Shown piece by piece: positions 17,499 to 25,941 of a stretch of DNA of 64,000 nucleotides (the stretch's first letter is position 1; each line of letters opens with the position of its first letter). The stretch is from Hyunsoonleella aquatilis (GTDB lineage Bacteria; Bacteroidota; Bacteroidia; Flavobacteriales; Flavobacteriaceae). The position numbers and the translations under genes are program-made. Location: contig NZ_JACNMF010000004.1 in NCBI RefSeq assembly GCF_014270105.1, positions 244,849 to 308,848 of the forward strand. Direction: 5' to 3'. Below the pieces are notes generated by a model that was given only the letters and a program-made list of their open reading frames with translations, searched no databases and was not told the DNA's origin.

Positions 17499-18980
17499 AT
17501 GCAGTTATACCAATCTAACCCCATCAAGATATATAATTCTCTTACTGGAAAAAAAGAAGTATTCAAACCCATAAACGAAGGTCATGTTGGCATGTATGTT
17601 TGTGGACCTACGGTTTACAGCTATGTGCATTTAGGGAATGTGCGCACGTTTATGTCCTTTGATATAGTATTTCGATACTTAAAACATTTGGATTATAAAG
17701 TACGTTACGTAAGAAATATTACGGACGCGGGACACTTAGAAAATGATGAGGATTCCGGTGAAGATAAAGTGGCCAAAAAAGCACGTTTGGAACAAATTGA
17801 GCCCATGGAAGTCGTTCAAAAGTATACGGTAGATTTTCATGATGTATTAAATACATTCAATTTCCTCCCTCCTAGTATTGAACCTACCGCAACCGGGCAT
17901 ATTATTGAGCAAATTGAATTGATAAGTAAAATCATAGAAAATGGTTTCGCTTACGAAATTAACGGCTCTGTGTATTTTGACGTGCACAAGTTTAATGAAA
18001 CCAGCCAATACGGTAAGCTAAGCAAAAGGGTACTTGAAGATCTGATTCACAACACGCGAACTTTAGACGGCCAAAGCGATAAAAGAAATCCTCAGGATTT
18101 TGCACTTTGGAAAAAAGCTGAGCCCCAACATATTATGCGCTGGCCATCTCCATGGGGTGATGGTTTCCCGGGTTGGCATTTAGAATGCACGGCCATGAGT
18201 ACCAAATATTTGGGCGACAAGTTTGACATACATGGTGGCGGTATGGATTTAAAGTTTCCGCATCATGAATGTGAGATCGCACAAAACGAAGCCGCCAAAG
18301 GATGTTCGCCGGTGAACTATTGGATGCATGCCAACATGTTGGAATTGAATGGCGCCAGAATGTCAAAATCTACTGGAAATACTGTTAACCCGCATGAATT
18401 ATTGTCTGGAGAAAACAACTTTTTCAGTAAAGCTTTTGCACCGGGAGTAATACGGTTTTTCGTAGCCCAAGCCCATTACCGTAGCGTTCTGGATTTGACT
18501 GATGATGGCCTGCTAGCCAGTGAAAAAGGGTTTATGAAATTGATGGATGCTATCAATCTTTTGGATAATTTAAGGCCTACATCAACATCATCCATTGATG
18601 TCGAGGTTTGGAAACAATCCTGCTACAATGCCATGAACGATGATTTCAACACCCCTATTCTTATTGCCAATTTGTTTGAGGGCGTTAAGTTTATCAACCA
18701 AATTAAAGATGGGAATGCTACCATTTCAGCGGAGGATTTAGCCACTCTTTCTGAAACCATAAAAACCTTTGCCTTTGACATCCTTGGCTTGGAAAACCAT
18801 ACTAATGGTGACAGCGGTACGGATAAACTGTCCGGAGCTGTTGAGGTTTTGATAAAACTGAGGCAAGAAGCCCGAGCCAATAAAGACTTTGCCCTATCGG
18901 ATAAAATCCGTGATGAGCTTGCCGCTGTTGGCATCGTTTTAAAAGACGGCAAAGACGGGACGACCTTCAGCTTAAATTAA
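17499..18980 (+). CDS. cysS: Cysteinyl-tRNA synthetase
   Basis: A 493-residue class I synthetase. The zinc ligand Cys35 sits in [18 protein letters not shown], the HIGH-equivalent is HLGN at 44-47, WHLECTAM carries a further zinc ligand, [13 protein letters not shown] carries the His/Cys zinc site, and the KMSKS loop is RMSKS at 287-291. The C-terminal helical DALR-like domain is intact. It charges tRNA-Cys. Length and motif order are normal. Confidence 0.97.
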   Translation: MQLYQSNPIKIYNSLTGKKEVFKPINEGHVGMYVCGPTVYSYVHLGNVRTFMSFDIVFRYLKHLDYKVRYVRNITDAGHLENDEDSGEDKVAKKARLEQIEPMEVVQKYTVDFHDVLNTFNFLPPSIEPTATGHIIEQIELISKIIENGFAYEINGSVYFDVHKFNETSQYGKLSKRVLEDLIHNTRTLDGQSDKRNPQDFALWKKAEPQHIMRWPSPWGDGFPGWHLECTAMSTKYLGDKFDIHGGGMDLKFPHHECEIAQNEAAKGCSPVNYWMHANMLELNGARMSKSTGNTVNPHELLSGENNFFSKAFAPGVIRFFVAQAHYRSVLDLTDDGLLASEKGFMKLMDAINLLDNLRPTSTSSIDVEVWKQSCYNAMNDDFNTPILIANLFEGVKFINQIKDGNATISAEDLATLSETIKTFAFDILGLENHTNGDSGTDKLSGAVEVLIKLRQEARANKDFALSDKIRDELAAVGIVLKDGKDGTTFSLN

Positions 18981-18988
18981 ACATTTCT

Positions 18989-19054
18989 GTAATTCCGCAC
19001 TTAATGCGGAATCCATATAATCCTAAAATAGCTTCCTGCCTTCGTAGGAATGAC
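18989..19054. repeat. Small palindromic repeat DNA between cysS and yidD
   Basis: Holds a palindrome TTCCGCACTTAATGCGGAA and then TTCCTGCCTTCGTAGGAATGACG, which resembles dispersed flavobacterial repeats. The second part overlaps the annotated ATG of yidD. Confidence 0.6.
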
Positions 19055-19286
19055 GATCAAAGTGTTCAAAAAAGTAATAATAGCACCCTTCCTGTTCCTT
19101 ATCAAAGTCTATCAAACGTTGATATCCCCGATTACACCCTCTACTTGCAGATATCAACCTACTTGCTCCAATTACTCTAAGCAAGCCCTTGAAAAGCATG
19201 GTTTGTTTAAGGGAGCCTGGCTATCAATAAAACGTATTTTTAGTTGCCACCCTTGGGGTGGTTCAGGTTACGATCCGGTTCCTTAG
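19050..19286 (+). CDS. yidD: Membrane protein insertion efficiency factor YidD
   Basis: A 78-residue protein with the family core [39 protein letters not shown] and the ending [12 protein letters not shown], including the conserved Cys residues. YidD helps YidC-dependent insertion of inner-membrane proteins. The ATG at 19050 lies inside a dispersed-repeat fragment (GGAATGACG), so the true start may be the GTG at 19062, which would still give an intact N-terminal amphipathic helix. It is not next to rnpA/yidC as in many bacteria. Confidence 0.92.
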   Translation: MTIKVFKKVIIAPFLFLIKVYQTLISPITPSTCRYQPTCSNYSKQALEKHGLFKGAWLSIKRIFSCHPWGGSGYDPVP

Positions 19287-19513
19287 CGGAAGACTTGTGC
19301 AATTTGATCATGCAAGAAAAGTGTTAAATTTATTTAGTAGAAGACATACTTAATAAATACTTAAAACCTCTAAGTCCTTCAACTCTTACTAACAATTTAT
19401 TATGCCTTTAGTTTAATTTAAAAAGAACAATTACTTGTATTCCTTTCAAAACTTTAAAATTAAAATCATTTTTTTTGTGAAATTGGCAATAGTGAAATCG
19501 CGGGCAAATTAAA

Positions 19514-19545
19514 TTGAGCAGACTACAATTATTTACATATCTTTG
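19514..19545 (+). promoter_or_regulatory. Promoter of the gat operon and its leader
   Basis: TTG (19514-19516), 21 bases, then TATCTTTG (19538-19545), a full match to the Bacteroidota -7 consensus. Predicted transcription start is near 19551, only about 10 bases before the leader peptide ATG at 19561. This places the promoter exactly where an attenuator leader needs it. Confidence 0.75.
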
Positions 19546-19560
19546 AAGCCAATAAACACA

Positions 19561-19608
19561 ATGAAAAACAACAATAACAATAATAATTTCAATAATCCTA
19601 CACGCTAG
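19561..19608 (+). CDS. Asn-rich leader peptide MKNNNNNNNFNNPTR (attenuator)
   Basis: A 15-codon reading frame, ATG to TAG, with nine Asn codons: seven in a row (AAC AAC AAT AAC AAT AAT AAT), then Phe and two more Asn. It is the first frame on the predicted transcript and is followed by an intrinsic terminator at 19639-19668 and then by the operon that makes Asn-tRNA(Asn). The same bases take part in RNA pairing: AACAATAAC (19570-19578) is perfectly complementary to GTTATTGTT (19618-19626). I infer that ribosome stalling at the Asn codons, when charged tRNA-Asn is scarce, lets the operon be transcribed. Too short for ordinary gene finders. That it is translated is not proven. Confidence 0.8.
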   Translation: MKNNNNNNNFNNPTR

Positions 19609-19668
19609 GAGAGGAAGGTTATTGTTTAAAAATATTGAAAAGCCTTCCAATAGCGGAAGGCTTTTTTT
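19570..19668 (+). promoter_or_regulatory. Transcription attenuator with alternative RNA structures
   Basis: Segment 1 is AACAATAAC (19570-19578, inside the Asn codons). Segment 2 is GGAAGGTTATTGTT (19613-19626). Segment 3 is AGCCTTCC (19641-19648). Segment 4 is GGAAGGCT (19655-19662). 1:2 pairing gives 9 perfect bp. 2:3 pairing (GGAAGGTT with AGCCTTCC) gives 8 bp with one G-U. 3:4 is the terminator. A ribosome finishing at the TAG (19606-19608) would cover segment 2 and allow 3:4; a ribosome stalled on the Asn codons would cover segment 1 and leave segment 2 free to pair with 3. The logic matches textbook amino acid attenuators. Pairings are by eye; energies were not computed. Confidence 0.75.
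19639..19668 (+). terminator. Leader terminator of the gat operon
   Basis: Stem AAAGCCTTCC/GGAAGGCTTT with a 6-base loop (AATAGC) and seven T residues, 18 bp before the first structural gene. A strong terminator in front of an operon is unusual unless it is conditional, which supports attenuation. Confidence 0.92.
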
Positions 19669-19686
19669 AATCTAAATAGTTGAACC

Positions 19687-19953
19687 ATGGGTAAAATTAT
19701 GACGGTGGACGTACTGTCCAGTATTAAAGGTGCAAAGCCATCGGAAACGGTGAATAAATTATTTGAGGTGATTAAAAATGCTGATACTTCAAATAATAAT
19801 GGCCTTAATCATCATCATAATGCGGTGTCTCTGGACGATTTAAGAGAGGACGTGGTGATTCCTAGCACGGAGAAAGAGCGGGACATTATTATCGAGAACT
19901 TTCCAAAGGAAAAGAACGGCTATTTAGTAGTTTCAAAAGTAATTGACGCTTAG
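19687..19953 (+). CDS. GatC-like small subunit of the tRNA-dependent amidotransferase (divergent)
   Basis: An 88-residue protein directly upstream of gatA. Its C-terminal half (LREDVVIPS...NFPKEKNGYLVVSKVID) resembles the GatC C-terminus, which normally wraps around GatA. Its N-terminal half does not show the usual GatC helices; instead it has a short helix and an Asn/His-rich stretch (TSNNNGLNHHHN). I call it a diverged GatC from position and C-terminal motif, not from a clear full-length match. The start is the ATG at 19687, with a second possible ATG at 19699. It is the first structural gene after the attenuator and ends 2 bp before the gatA ATG. Confidence 0.65.
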   Translation: MGKIMTVDVLSSIKGAKPSETVNKLFEVIKNADTSNNNGLNHHHNAVSLDDLREDVVIPSTEKERDIIIENFPKEKNGYLVVSKVIDA

Positions 19954-19955
19954 GT

Positions 19956-21356
19956 ATGGATTCGCAGATACGACATATTCATCAGCAATTGGTGAACAGG
20001 GACATCACCTGCACTGCTTTGGTTCAGGAAAAACTGGAAGCTTTAAGGCCCAACTCCCATAACACGGTGAATTCCTTATTGGACGACATGGCTTTGGATT
20101 TAGCCAAAAAAGTGGATGCCAAAATTGCCAATGGCGAAACCATTGGTTTGTTGGAAGGTATTCCCTTTGGCATTAAGGACGTTTACATGGTGCAAGGCAC
20201 TTTGACTACAGCCAGTTCGGATTTATTGAAAAATTATAAATCGGCATATACTGCAACTGCTATTCAAAAATTATTGGATGCCGGGGCAATTCCAATAGTA
20301 AAGGAAAATTGCGATAGCTTCGGCCATGGGTCTTCCAGTGAAAACACCATTTTTGGGGCGGTGAAAAATGCCAAAAACCCCGAGTTGGTGGGTGGCGGTT
20401 CCAGTGGTGGTTCTGCCGTAAATGTGGCCAAGGATTTTACGGTGTTTTCCATTGGGGGCGACACCGGAGGCTCCGTACGTCAACCGGCTGGATATAATGG
20501 GGTTTACGGTTTGAAACCCACTTATGGGCGCATTTCACGTTACGGCTTGATGGCCTATGCCTCATCCACGGATTGTGTGGGACCGATTGCTAAAACCATT
20601 GAGGATATTCGTATTGTGTTGAATGTGATGAGCGGTCGTGATGTTAAGGACCAAACAACTTTTGAATCAGAAGACATTTCAGAAGATAGTATTTCAAATT
20701 CAGATGACGTAAAAACCGTTGGCTATTTCAAAAACTTTATTGAAAGTGAAGCTATTGACGCCAAAATTAAAGCTGATTTTTTAGCTGTCATCGAAAAAAT
20801 AAAAGCAAAAGGTATCGAAGTAAAAGCCTTGGACTTTTTTGAATCGAATACTTTGGTATCGACTTATTATACTTTAGCTATGGCCGAAACCGCATCCAAC
20901 CTTTCCCGTTTGGACGGCACCAATTATGGCAATCGGATTGAGGCCGATAACCTAAAAGAAACTTATTCGGTAACCCGTTCCGAGAATTTTTCGGAAGAAA
21001 CCAAACGGCGAATTGTTGGAGGCAACCAAGTATTGTCTCAAGGGTTTTCAGATGAGATTTATTTGAAGGGACTGGCATTGAGAGATGCCATTTCGGAAAA
21101 TTTTGAAAAAGATTTTGAGGAAGTGGATGTGATATTATCGCCGGTAACTCCAAGTACCCCACCGAAAATTGGGGATAGTTTAAAAAACCCATTGGCGATG
21201 TACCTTTCTGATGCTTATACCGTTGGATTTAGCCTAGGGCAACTACCGACATTAACCGTACCTCAGGGCACAGAAACCGGACTACAAATCACCGCTTCAA
21301 AAAGAAACGACGCACTTGTTTTGAAGTTTGCTAACTTCTTAAAAGATACGATATAA
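19956..21356 (+). CDS. gatA: Aspartyl/glutamyl-tRNA amidotransferase subunit A
   Basis: A 466-residue amidase-signature enzyme. It releases ammonia from Gln (or Asn) for conversion of mischarged Asp-tRNA(Asn) or Glu-tRNA(Gln). The catalytic Ser-cisSer-Lys triad is visible with the standard spacing: Lys74 in FGIKDVY, Ser149 in GGGSSGGSA and Ser173 in GGDTGGSVRQPA. The YGLKPTYGRISRYGL segment follows. Its stop codon TAA overlaps the ATG of the gatB-aspS fusion by one base, so translation is likely coupled. Confidence 0.96.
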   Translation: MDSQIRHIHQQLVNRDITCTALVQEKLEALRPNSHNTVNSLLDDMALDLAKKVDAKIANGETIGLLEGIPFGIKDVYMVQGTLTTASSDLLKNYKSAYTATAIQKLLDAGAIPIVKENCDSFGHGSSSENTIFGAVKNAKNPELVGGGSSGGSAVNVAKDFTVFSIGGDTGGSVRQPAGYNGVYGLKPTYGRISRYGLMAYASSTDCVGPIAKTIEDIRIVLNVMSGRDVKDQTTFESEDISEDSISNSDDVKTVGYFKNFIESEAIDAKIKADFLAVIEKIKAKGIEVKALDFFESNTLVSTYYTLAMAETASNLSRLDGTNYGNRIEADNLKETYSVTRSENFSEETKRRIVGGNQVLSQGFSDEIYLKGLALRDAISENFEKDFEEVDVILSPVTPSTPPKIGDSLKNPLAMYLSDAYTVGFSLGQLPTLTVPQGTETGLQITASKRNDALVLKFANFLKDTI

Positions 21357-24300
21357 TGGAACTGGAACAATTAAATGAGCTGTTAAAAAAGCACGAACTG
21401 GAACTGGTTATCGGACTGGAAACCCACGTGCGCCTGAATACGAAAACCAAGTTGTTTTGTTCCTGCCCAAATGAGGAAACGGAGACACCAAATCTACATA
21501 TCTGTCCAGTTTGTACCGGACAAATGGGTGTGCTTCCGGCCATAAACAAGGAGGCTGTTACCAAAGCGATTTATTTTGGAAAAGCCGTAAAATCTACTTT
21601 TGAAAACGAGGTAATTTCTTGGGACCGAAAGCATTACGAGTATCCGGATAACCCAAAGAATATTCAGATCACACAGTTCCATCATCCGATAATCCCTGAT
21701 GGGCAGGTATCATGTTTTAGAAATGACGGGTCGCAATTTACGGTGAATTTAACCCAGGTGCATATTGAGGAAGATGCAGCTAAATTGATGCACGAGAAAA
21801 ATATCTCTTTGGTGGATTTCAATAAGGCAGGTGTGCCTTTAATTGAAATTGTTACCGAACCGTGTATTCGTCATATTGAAGATGCTTCGATTTATGCGCA
21901 GTACATTCAGCGTATTGTTCAAAATTTAGGGATTTCAGAAGCAAATCTTGAAAAGGGCGAGTTTAAATCCGATGTGTCGGTGTCACTACGAAGAAAGCGG
22001 GATTACAACTTAAATCCGCGTACGGAAATCAAAAACCTCAACTCCTTCCGATTTATGGTGGATGCCTTAAAAGAAGAGGTTGAAAAACAGCTCAACTATT
22101 TCTTGGAGCACAAGGAGTTTCGACCTGATCAAACCACGGTGCTATTTGATGCGGATTTGAAGCAGACCAAAACCATGCGGAAAAAGGAATTTGAGGCGGA
22201 TTACCGTTTTATTTCCGAACCCGATTTGCCTTTTGTGAATATCAAAAACGCCATTGAACGTATCGATGTGGACACTTCTGCCCTGCCTTTTGCGGTAGAA
22301 CGTATTCTAATCGGCGGTGGCGTTTTGCCTCAAGATGCCAAATTCTTTACCGCAGATTCCCTGCGTTCTGAGACGTTTATAACCATTAATAAAGTCATCA
22401 ACGACCCATCTTTTGTGGCGAAAACCTTGGTGAACAATATTGGTGCGGAAGACTATGGGGATATCCATCGCATTGAACATTTGATTGAAATCTTTCAACT
22501 GTTTAAGGAAGAAAAAGTCACTTCGGTTTTGGTACAAAACGCGATTACGGCCTATCTGAAAGACCGCACTTTCGATTACAATAAATATTTTGAGGACAAT
22601 ACCATTTCGGATACACAGATCGATGATGCCATAAAAAAAGTAATTACTGAAAATGAAGCGATTGCCAATGATATAAAGGCCGGAAATCAAGGCAAAGCTG
22701 GAATTTTAGTCGGCAAAGTGATTGGTATTATTGGAAAGGGGGCATCAGGAAAAGTGATTCGTCAGCGAATTTTGGATGAATTATCCGGTGAAGGAGCTAA
22801 AAGCAATCTCACCGAGACATCTAGCGCCCAAGCATCGCGCGCCAAAAGCCAAGAGCAAAAAGCCTACGACGACGATGTGATGCCTGAAATCCCAATGGTT
22901 ATCAAGGAACGCTACCGCACACACAAAGCTTCAGATTTAAGCGAGGCCTCGATTTCGAAAAAAGCGACCCTAGCCGGTTGGGTATCCAGCGTTCGCGACC
23001 ACGGAGAGTTGATGTTTATTGACTTGCGCGATTCTAGTCATGAAATTTTCCAAGTGCGATTAAGCAGGGAATCTTTCCCCAACCTAGACGAATTGGTGAA
23101 ACTAAAACCAGAATCGGTCATTATGGTTACCGGTGAAGTGGTAAGGCGTAACCCCGATGACTATAACCCTTCGCTAAGAACGGGTACCATCGAAATGGAA
23201 ACTTCGGCATTAGAGATTTTAAACTTGGCCAAAACCTTGCCTTTTGAAATTAAAAGGGCTCATAAATCCAATGAAACGGTTCGTTTTCAATATAAATATT
23301 TAGACCACAGGAATGATGATGTGCGCCGTGCCATCGTGCATCGCCATAAGGTGATTAAACTGATGCGCGATATGCTGGACGAGCAGGAATTCCTGGAAAT
23401 TGAAACCCCAATTTTAACTGCGGGAACTGACGAAGGGGCACGAGAGTTTATCGTGCCAACACGAAAAAAAGCCGGGTCGTTTTATACGTTACCACAGGCA
23501 CCTCAGCAGTTCAAGCAGATTTTAATGGTGAGTGGTTATGAAAAGTATTTCCAGATTGCACGCTGTTTTAGGGACGAGGACTCCCGTGGCGACCGACAGC
23601 CGGAATTTACCCAATTGGATATTGAAATGGCCTATGCCAGCATGCAACAAATCATTGATTTGAACACCAAACTCTTTAATGAGATTGTCAACACCATCTA
23701 TGGCAAAAAATGGATTTTACGTCCGTTTGAAGTACTCACCTATAAAGAGGCGATGGACTTCTACGGTTGCGATAGGCCTGATTTACGTTTTGGCCTGAAA
23801 TTAAAAGATATCACTGACATTGTAAAGGACACCACTTTCCAAGTGTTTAGTAAACCTATTGATGAGGGCGGTATCGTAAAATGCATCAAAGTATCTGCAA
23901 AGGAACAAGGCAACAAACGTCTATCTAAAGGGCAAATTGAGAAATTAACCGCCCTTGCCCAGGACCATGGCCTGGGAGGATTGGCATATATCATAGTGAA
24001 TGAAAACGATTTACAATCGCCTATCATTAAATTTTTAGGCGAAACCATTGCCGAAAATATCATTAAGGCCACTAAGGCCGAAGTGGGCGACATTGTATTC
24101 TTTTCCGCATCGGATTATGCCACGGCCAATAAGGCTTTGGATGCAGTACGACAAGAATTGGGGCGTATGTTGAAACTCATTAACCCCAAAGAGTTACGAC
24201 CTGCTTGGGTGGTGGATTTCCCAATGTTTGAAAAAACCGAGGAAGGCAACTGGACTTTTACCCATAACCCCTTTTCGATGCCAGCGGTTCAGGATATTGA

Positions 24301-24694
24301 AAAGCACATGAACGGCAAAGAAGATGAGATTGGAAGCATCATTGCACAACAATACGATTTAATCTTGAACGGTTACGAAATTGGCGGTGGTTCGGTGCGT
24401 GCTCACAAACCTGAAATTTTAGAAGCCACTTACAAAAACATGGGCTACGATAAAGCCGAAATGCTAAAAAGTGTTGGCACCATGTACCAGGCCTTTCATT
24501 ATGGCGCGCCACCACATGGGGGTATTGCTTGGGGTGTGGACCGCTTGATGATGATTTTAGAGAAAAAAGCCTCGATACGCGAAGTGATGGCCTTCCCAAA
24601 AACTGGTACCAGTGAAGACTTATTGTTTGGCTCCCCTTCCCCACTTTCTGATAAAAAGGTAGAGGAGATGAATGTGAAAGTGATTAAGAAATAG
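21356..24694 (+). CDS. gatB-aspS: GatB-AspRS fusion: amidotransferase subunit B joined to aspartyl-tRNA synthetase
   Basis: One 1112-residue frame with two complete enzymes. Residues 1 to about 478 are GatB: VIGLETHVRL, zinc Cys35/37/50/53, EDAAKL, and a C-terminal YqeY-like tail domain (GKVIGIIGKGASGKVIRQRIL). Residues about 478-515 are a Ser/Ala/Lys-rich linker. Residues about 515-1112 are a bacterial-type AspRS: OB-fold anticodon domain (ATLAGWVSSVRDHGELMFIDLRD), motif 2 (FRDED, from 738), an inserted GAD domain and motif 3 (GIAWGVDRLMMIL, 1056-1068). AspRS makes Asp-tRNA and GatB passes mischarged Asp-tRNA(Asn) to amidation, so the fusion amounts to a covalent transamidosome. His549 in RDHG is the residue expected of a non-discriminating AspRS. 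I see no frameshift or stop at the junction. Confidence 0.95.
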   Translation: MELEQLNELLKKHELELVIGLETHVRLNTKTKLFCSCPNEETETPNLHICPVCTGQMGVLPAINKEAVTKAIYFGKAVKSTFENEVISWDRKHYEYPDNPKNIQITQFHHPIIPDGQVSCFRNDGSQFTVNLTQVHIEEDAAKLMHEKNISLVDFNKAGVPLIEIVTEPCIRHIEDASIYAQYIQRIVQNLGISEANLEKGEFKSDVSVSLRRKRDYNLNPRTEIKNLNSFRFMVDALKEEVEKQLNYFLEHKEFRPDQTTVLFDADLKQTKTMRKKEFEADYRFISEPDLPFVNIKNAIERIDVDTSALPFAVERILIGGGVLPQDAKFFTADSLRSETFITINKVINDPSFVAKTLVNNIGAEDYGDIHRIEHLIEIFQLFKEEKVTSVLVQNAITAYLKDRTFDYNKYFEDNTISDTQIDDAIKKVITENEAIANDIKAGNQGKAGILVGKVIGIIGKGASGKVIRQRILDELSGEGAKSNLTETSSAQASRAKSQEQKAYDDDVMPEIPMVIKERYRTHKASDLSEASISKKATLAGWVSSVRDHGELMFIDLRDSSHEIFQVRLSRESFPNLDELVKLKPESVIMVTGEVVRRNPDDYNPSLRTGTIEMETSALEILNLAKTLPFEIKRAHKSNETVRFQYKYLDHRNDDVRRAIVHRHKVIKLMRDMLDEQEFLEIETPILTAGTDEGAREFIVPTRKKAGSFYTLPQAPQQFKQILMVSGYEKYFQIARCFRDEDSRGDRQPEFTQLDIEMAYASMQQIIDLNTKLFNEIVNTIYGKKWILRPFEVLTYKEAMDFYGCDRPDLRFGLKLKDITDIVKDTTFQVFSKPIDEGGIVKCIKVSAKEQGNKRLSKGQIEKLTALAQDHGLGGLAYIIVNENDLQSPIIKFLGETIAENIIKATKAEVGDIVFFSASDYATANKALDAVRQELGRMLKLINPKELRPAWVVDFPMFEKTEEGNWTFTHNPFSMPAVQDIEKHMNGKEDEIGSIIAQQYDLILNGYEIGGGSVRAHKPEILEATYKNMGYDKAEMLKSVGTMYQAFHYGAPPHGGIAWGVDRLMMILEKKASIREVMAFPKTGTSEDLLFGSPSPLSDKKVEEMNVKVIKK

Positions 24695-24716
24695 ATTAAC
24701 TTCTAAAACAAAAATT

Positions 24717-24746
24717 GAAAAGCTCCGGAGGAATCTGGGGCTTTTC
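24717..24746 (+). terminator. Terminator of the gat operon
   Basis: Stem GAAAAGCTCC/GGGGCTTTTC around an internal GGAGGAATCT loop, followed by gTTTT, about 22 bp after the stop codon. Confidence 0.8.
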
Positions 24747-24823
24747 GTTTTACGGTCTATATATCGTAACTTGTAGGCATTGTATTTTGATTAATTCTTA
24801 ATGCACCATAAATTTTCATCAAA

Positions 24824-25843
24824 GTGACAGAAAACATCATACGGGTTTCGGCAAATGAAATGCAGGATACATTATGTAAACTACTTCTGAAATACGGGTT
24901 TACCGAAGAGAATGCAAGATTAATTGCCGAAACGCACACTGAAAGCACCTTGATTGGTGTGAATTCCCACGGAATAAATCGCGTACCACTTTTCATTGAA
25001 TACATAGAAAAAGGGATCATTAACGTAAATGCCCAAGCCAAAAAAGCAGAAGCTTTTGGCAGTATAGAACGATGGGACGGCAACTTTGGATCTGGAGTGG
25101 TCAATGCTATAACCTGCACAAATAGAGCTACGGAGCTTGCCAAGAAATACGGTATAGGCTTGGTAGCTTTGCGCAACACCAATCACTGGATGAGGGGAGG
25201 AAGTTATGGCAACCAGGCAGCGGATGCTGGTTGCATTTCCATACTTTTTACAAACACCCAACCTAACATGCCTCCTTGGGGAGGAAAAGATAGCCGTATA
25301 GGTAACAACCCTTTTATTGTTTCTATTCCTCATAAAAATGGGAATATCGTTTTGGATATGGCCATATCCCAGTTTTCATTTGGAAAGATAAATGACTATA
25401 AGCTAAAGGGAGAAAAGCTACCCTTTTATGGCGGTTGGGACGAAAACGACACACTGTCTAAAGATCCCGAAAAAATCTCAAAAAAAGAACGTGGATTACC
25501 AATAGGCTTCTGGAAAGGTTCAGCGCTTTCTATAGTTTTAGATATGCTGGCTACGTTATTATCAGCAGGAAATTCTACCTATAGAATTAGCTTAAACGAA
25601 ATAGAAACTGGGATTTCTCAAGTATATCTATGTATTTATCCCGAAGTTTTTAATGATACGACTTTACAAGAAAAATTAATAAATGAAATTATTGATTATA
25701 CTCATAATGTGGAACCCATACATCCTGATGATAAAACATATTATCCAGGAGAACGAAGTTTGCTCAGAAAATCTGAAAACTTAAAAAATGGTATTCCCGT
25801 CAACCAAAATATTTGGGATAAAATAACGATGCTATTGCAATAA
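24824..25843 (+). CDS. Ldh-family NAD(P)H-dependent oxidoreductase, YiaK-like
   Basis: A 339-residue member of the malate/L-lactate/ureidoglycolate dehydrogenase family with a distinctive non-Rossmann NAD(P) fold. Motifs include GVNSHGINRVP (family catalytic His), RNTNHWMRGGSYG, TNTQPNMPPWGG, GNNPFIVSIPH and PGERSLLR near the C-terminus. The last, and the overall resemblance, point to the YiaK branch (2,3-diketo-L-gulonate or 3-dehydro-L-gulonate reductase). No sugar-catabolism genes lie beside it, so the substrate is uncertain. The start is GTG at 24824. Confidence 0.88.
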   Translation: MTENIIRVSANEMQDTLCKLLLKYGFTEENARLIAETHTESTLIGVNSHGINRVPLFIEYIEKGIINVNAQAKKAEAFGSIERWDGNFGSGVVNAITCTNRATELAKKYGIGLVALRNTNHWMRGGSYGNQAADAGCISILFTNTQPNMPPWGGKDSRIGNNPFIVSIPHKNGNIVLDMAISQFSFGKINDYKLKGEKLPFYGGWDENDTLSKDPEKISKKERGLPIGFWKGSALSIVLDMLATLLSAGNSTYRISLNEIETGISQVYLCIYPEVFNDTTLQEKLINEIIDYTHNVEPIHPDDKTYYPGERSLLRKSENLKNGIPVNQNIWDKITMLLQ

Positions 25844-25941
25844 ATAGGCAACTAAGGAATATTTAATTATAACGTTTTTATGTCTTAGAGCAATCTTTTT
25901 TTGAAGCAGTTTTTTAGGGTTTTAATTTAAAATTTATAACG

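Noticed and set aside
19408..19650. An 80-codon minus-strand frame covering the gat leader
   Set aside because: It is the antisense of the leader peptide and terminator; its product has no recognisable features and the sense-strand signals explain the region better.
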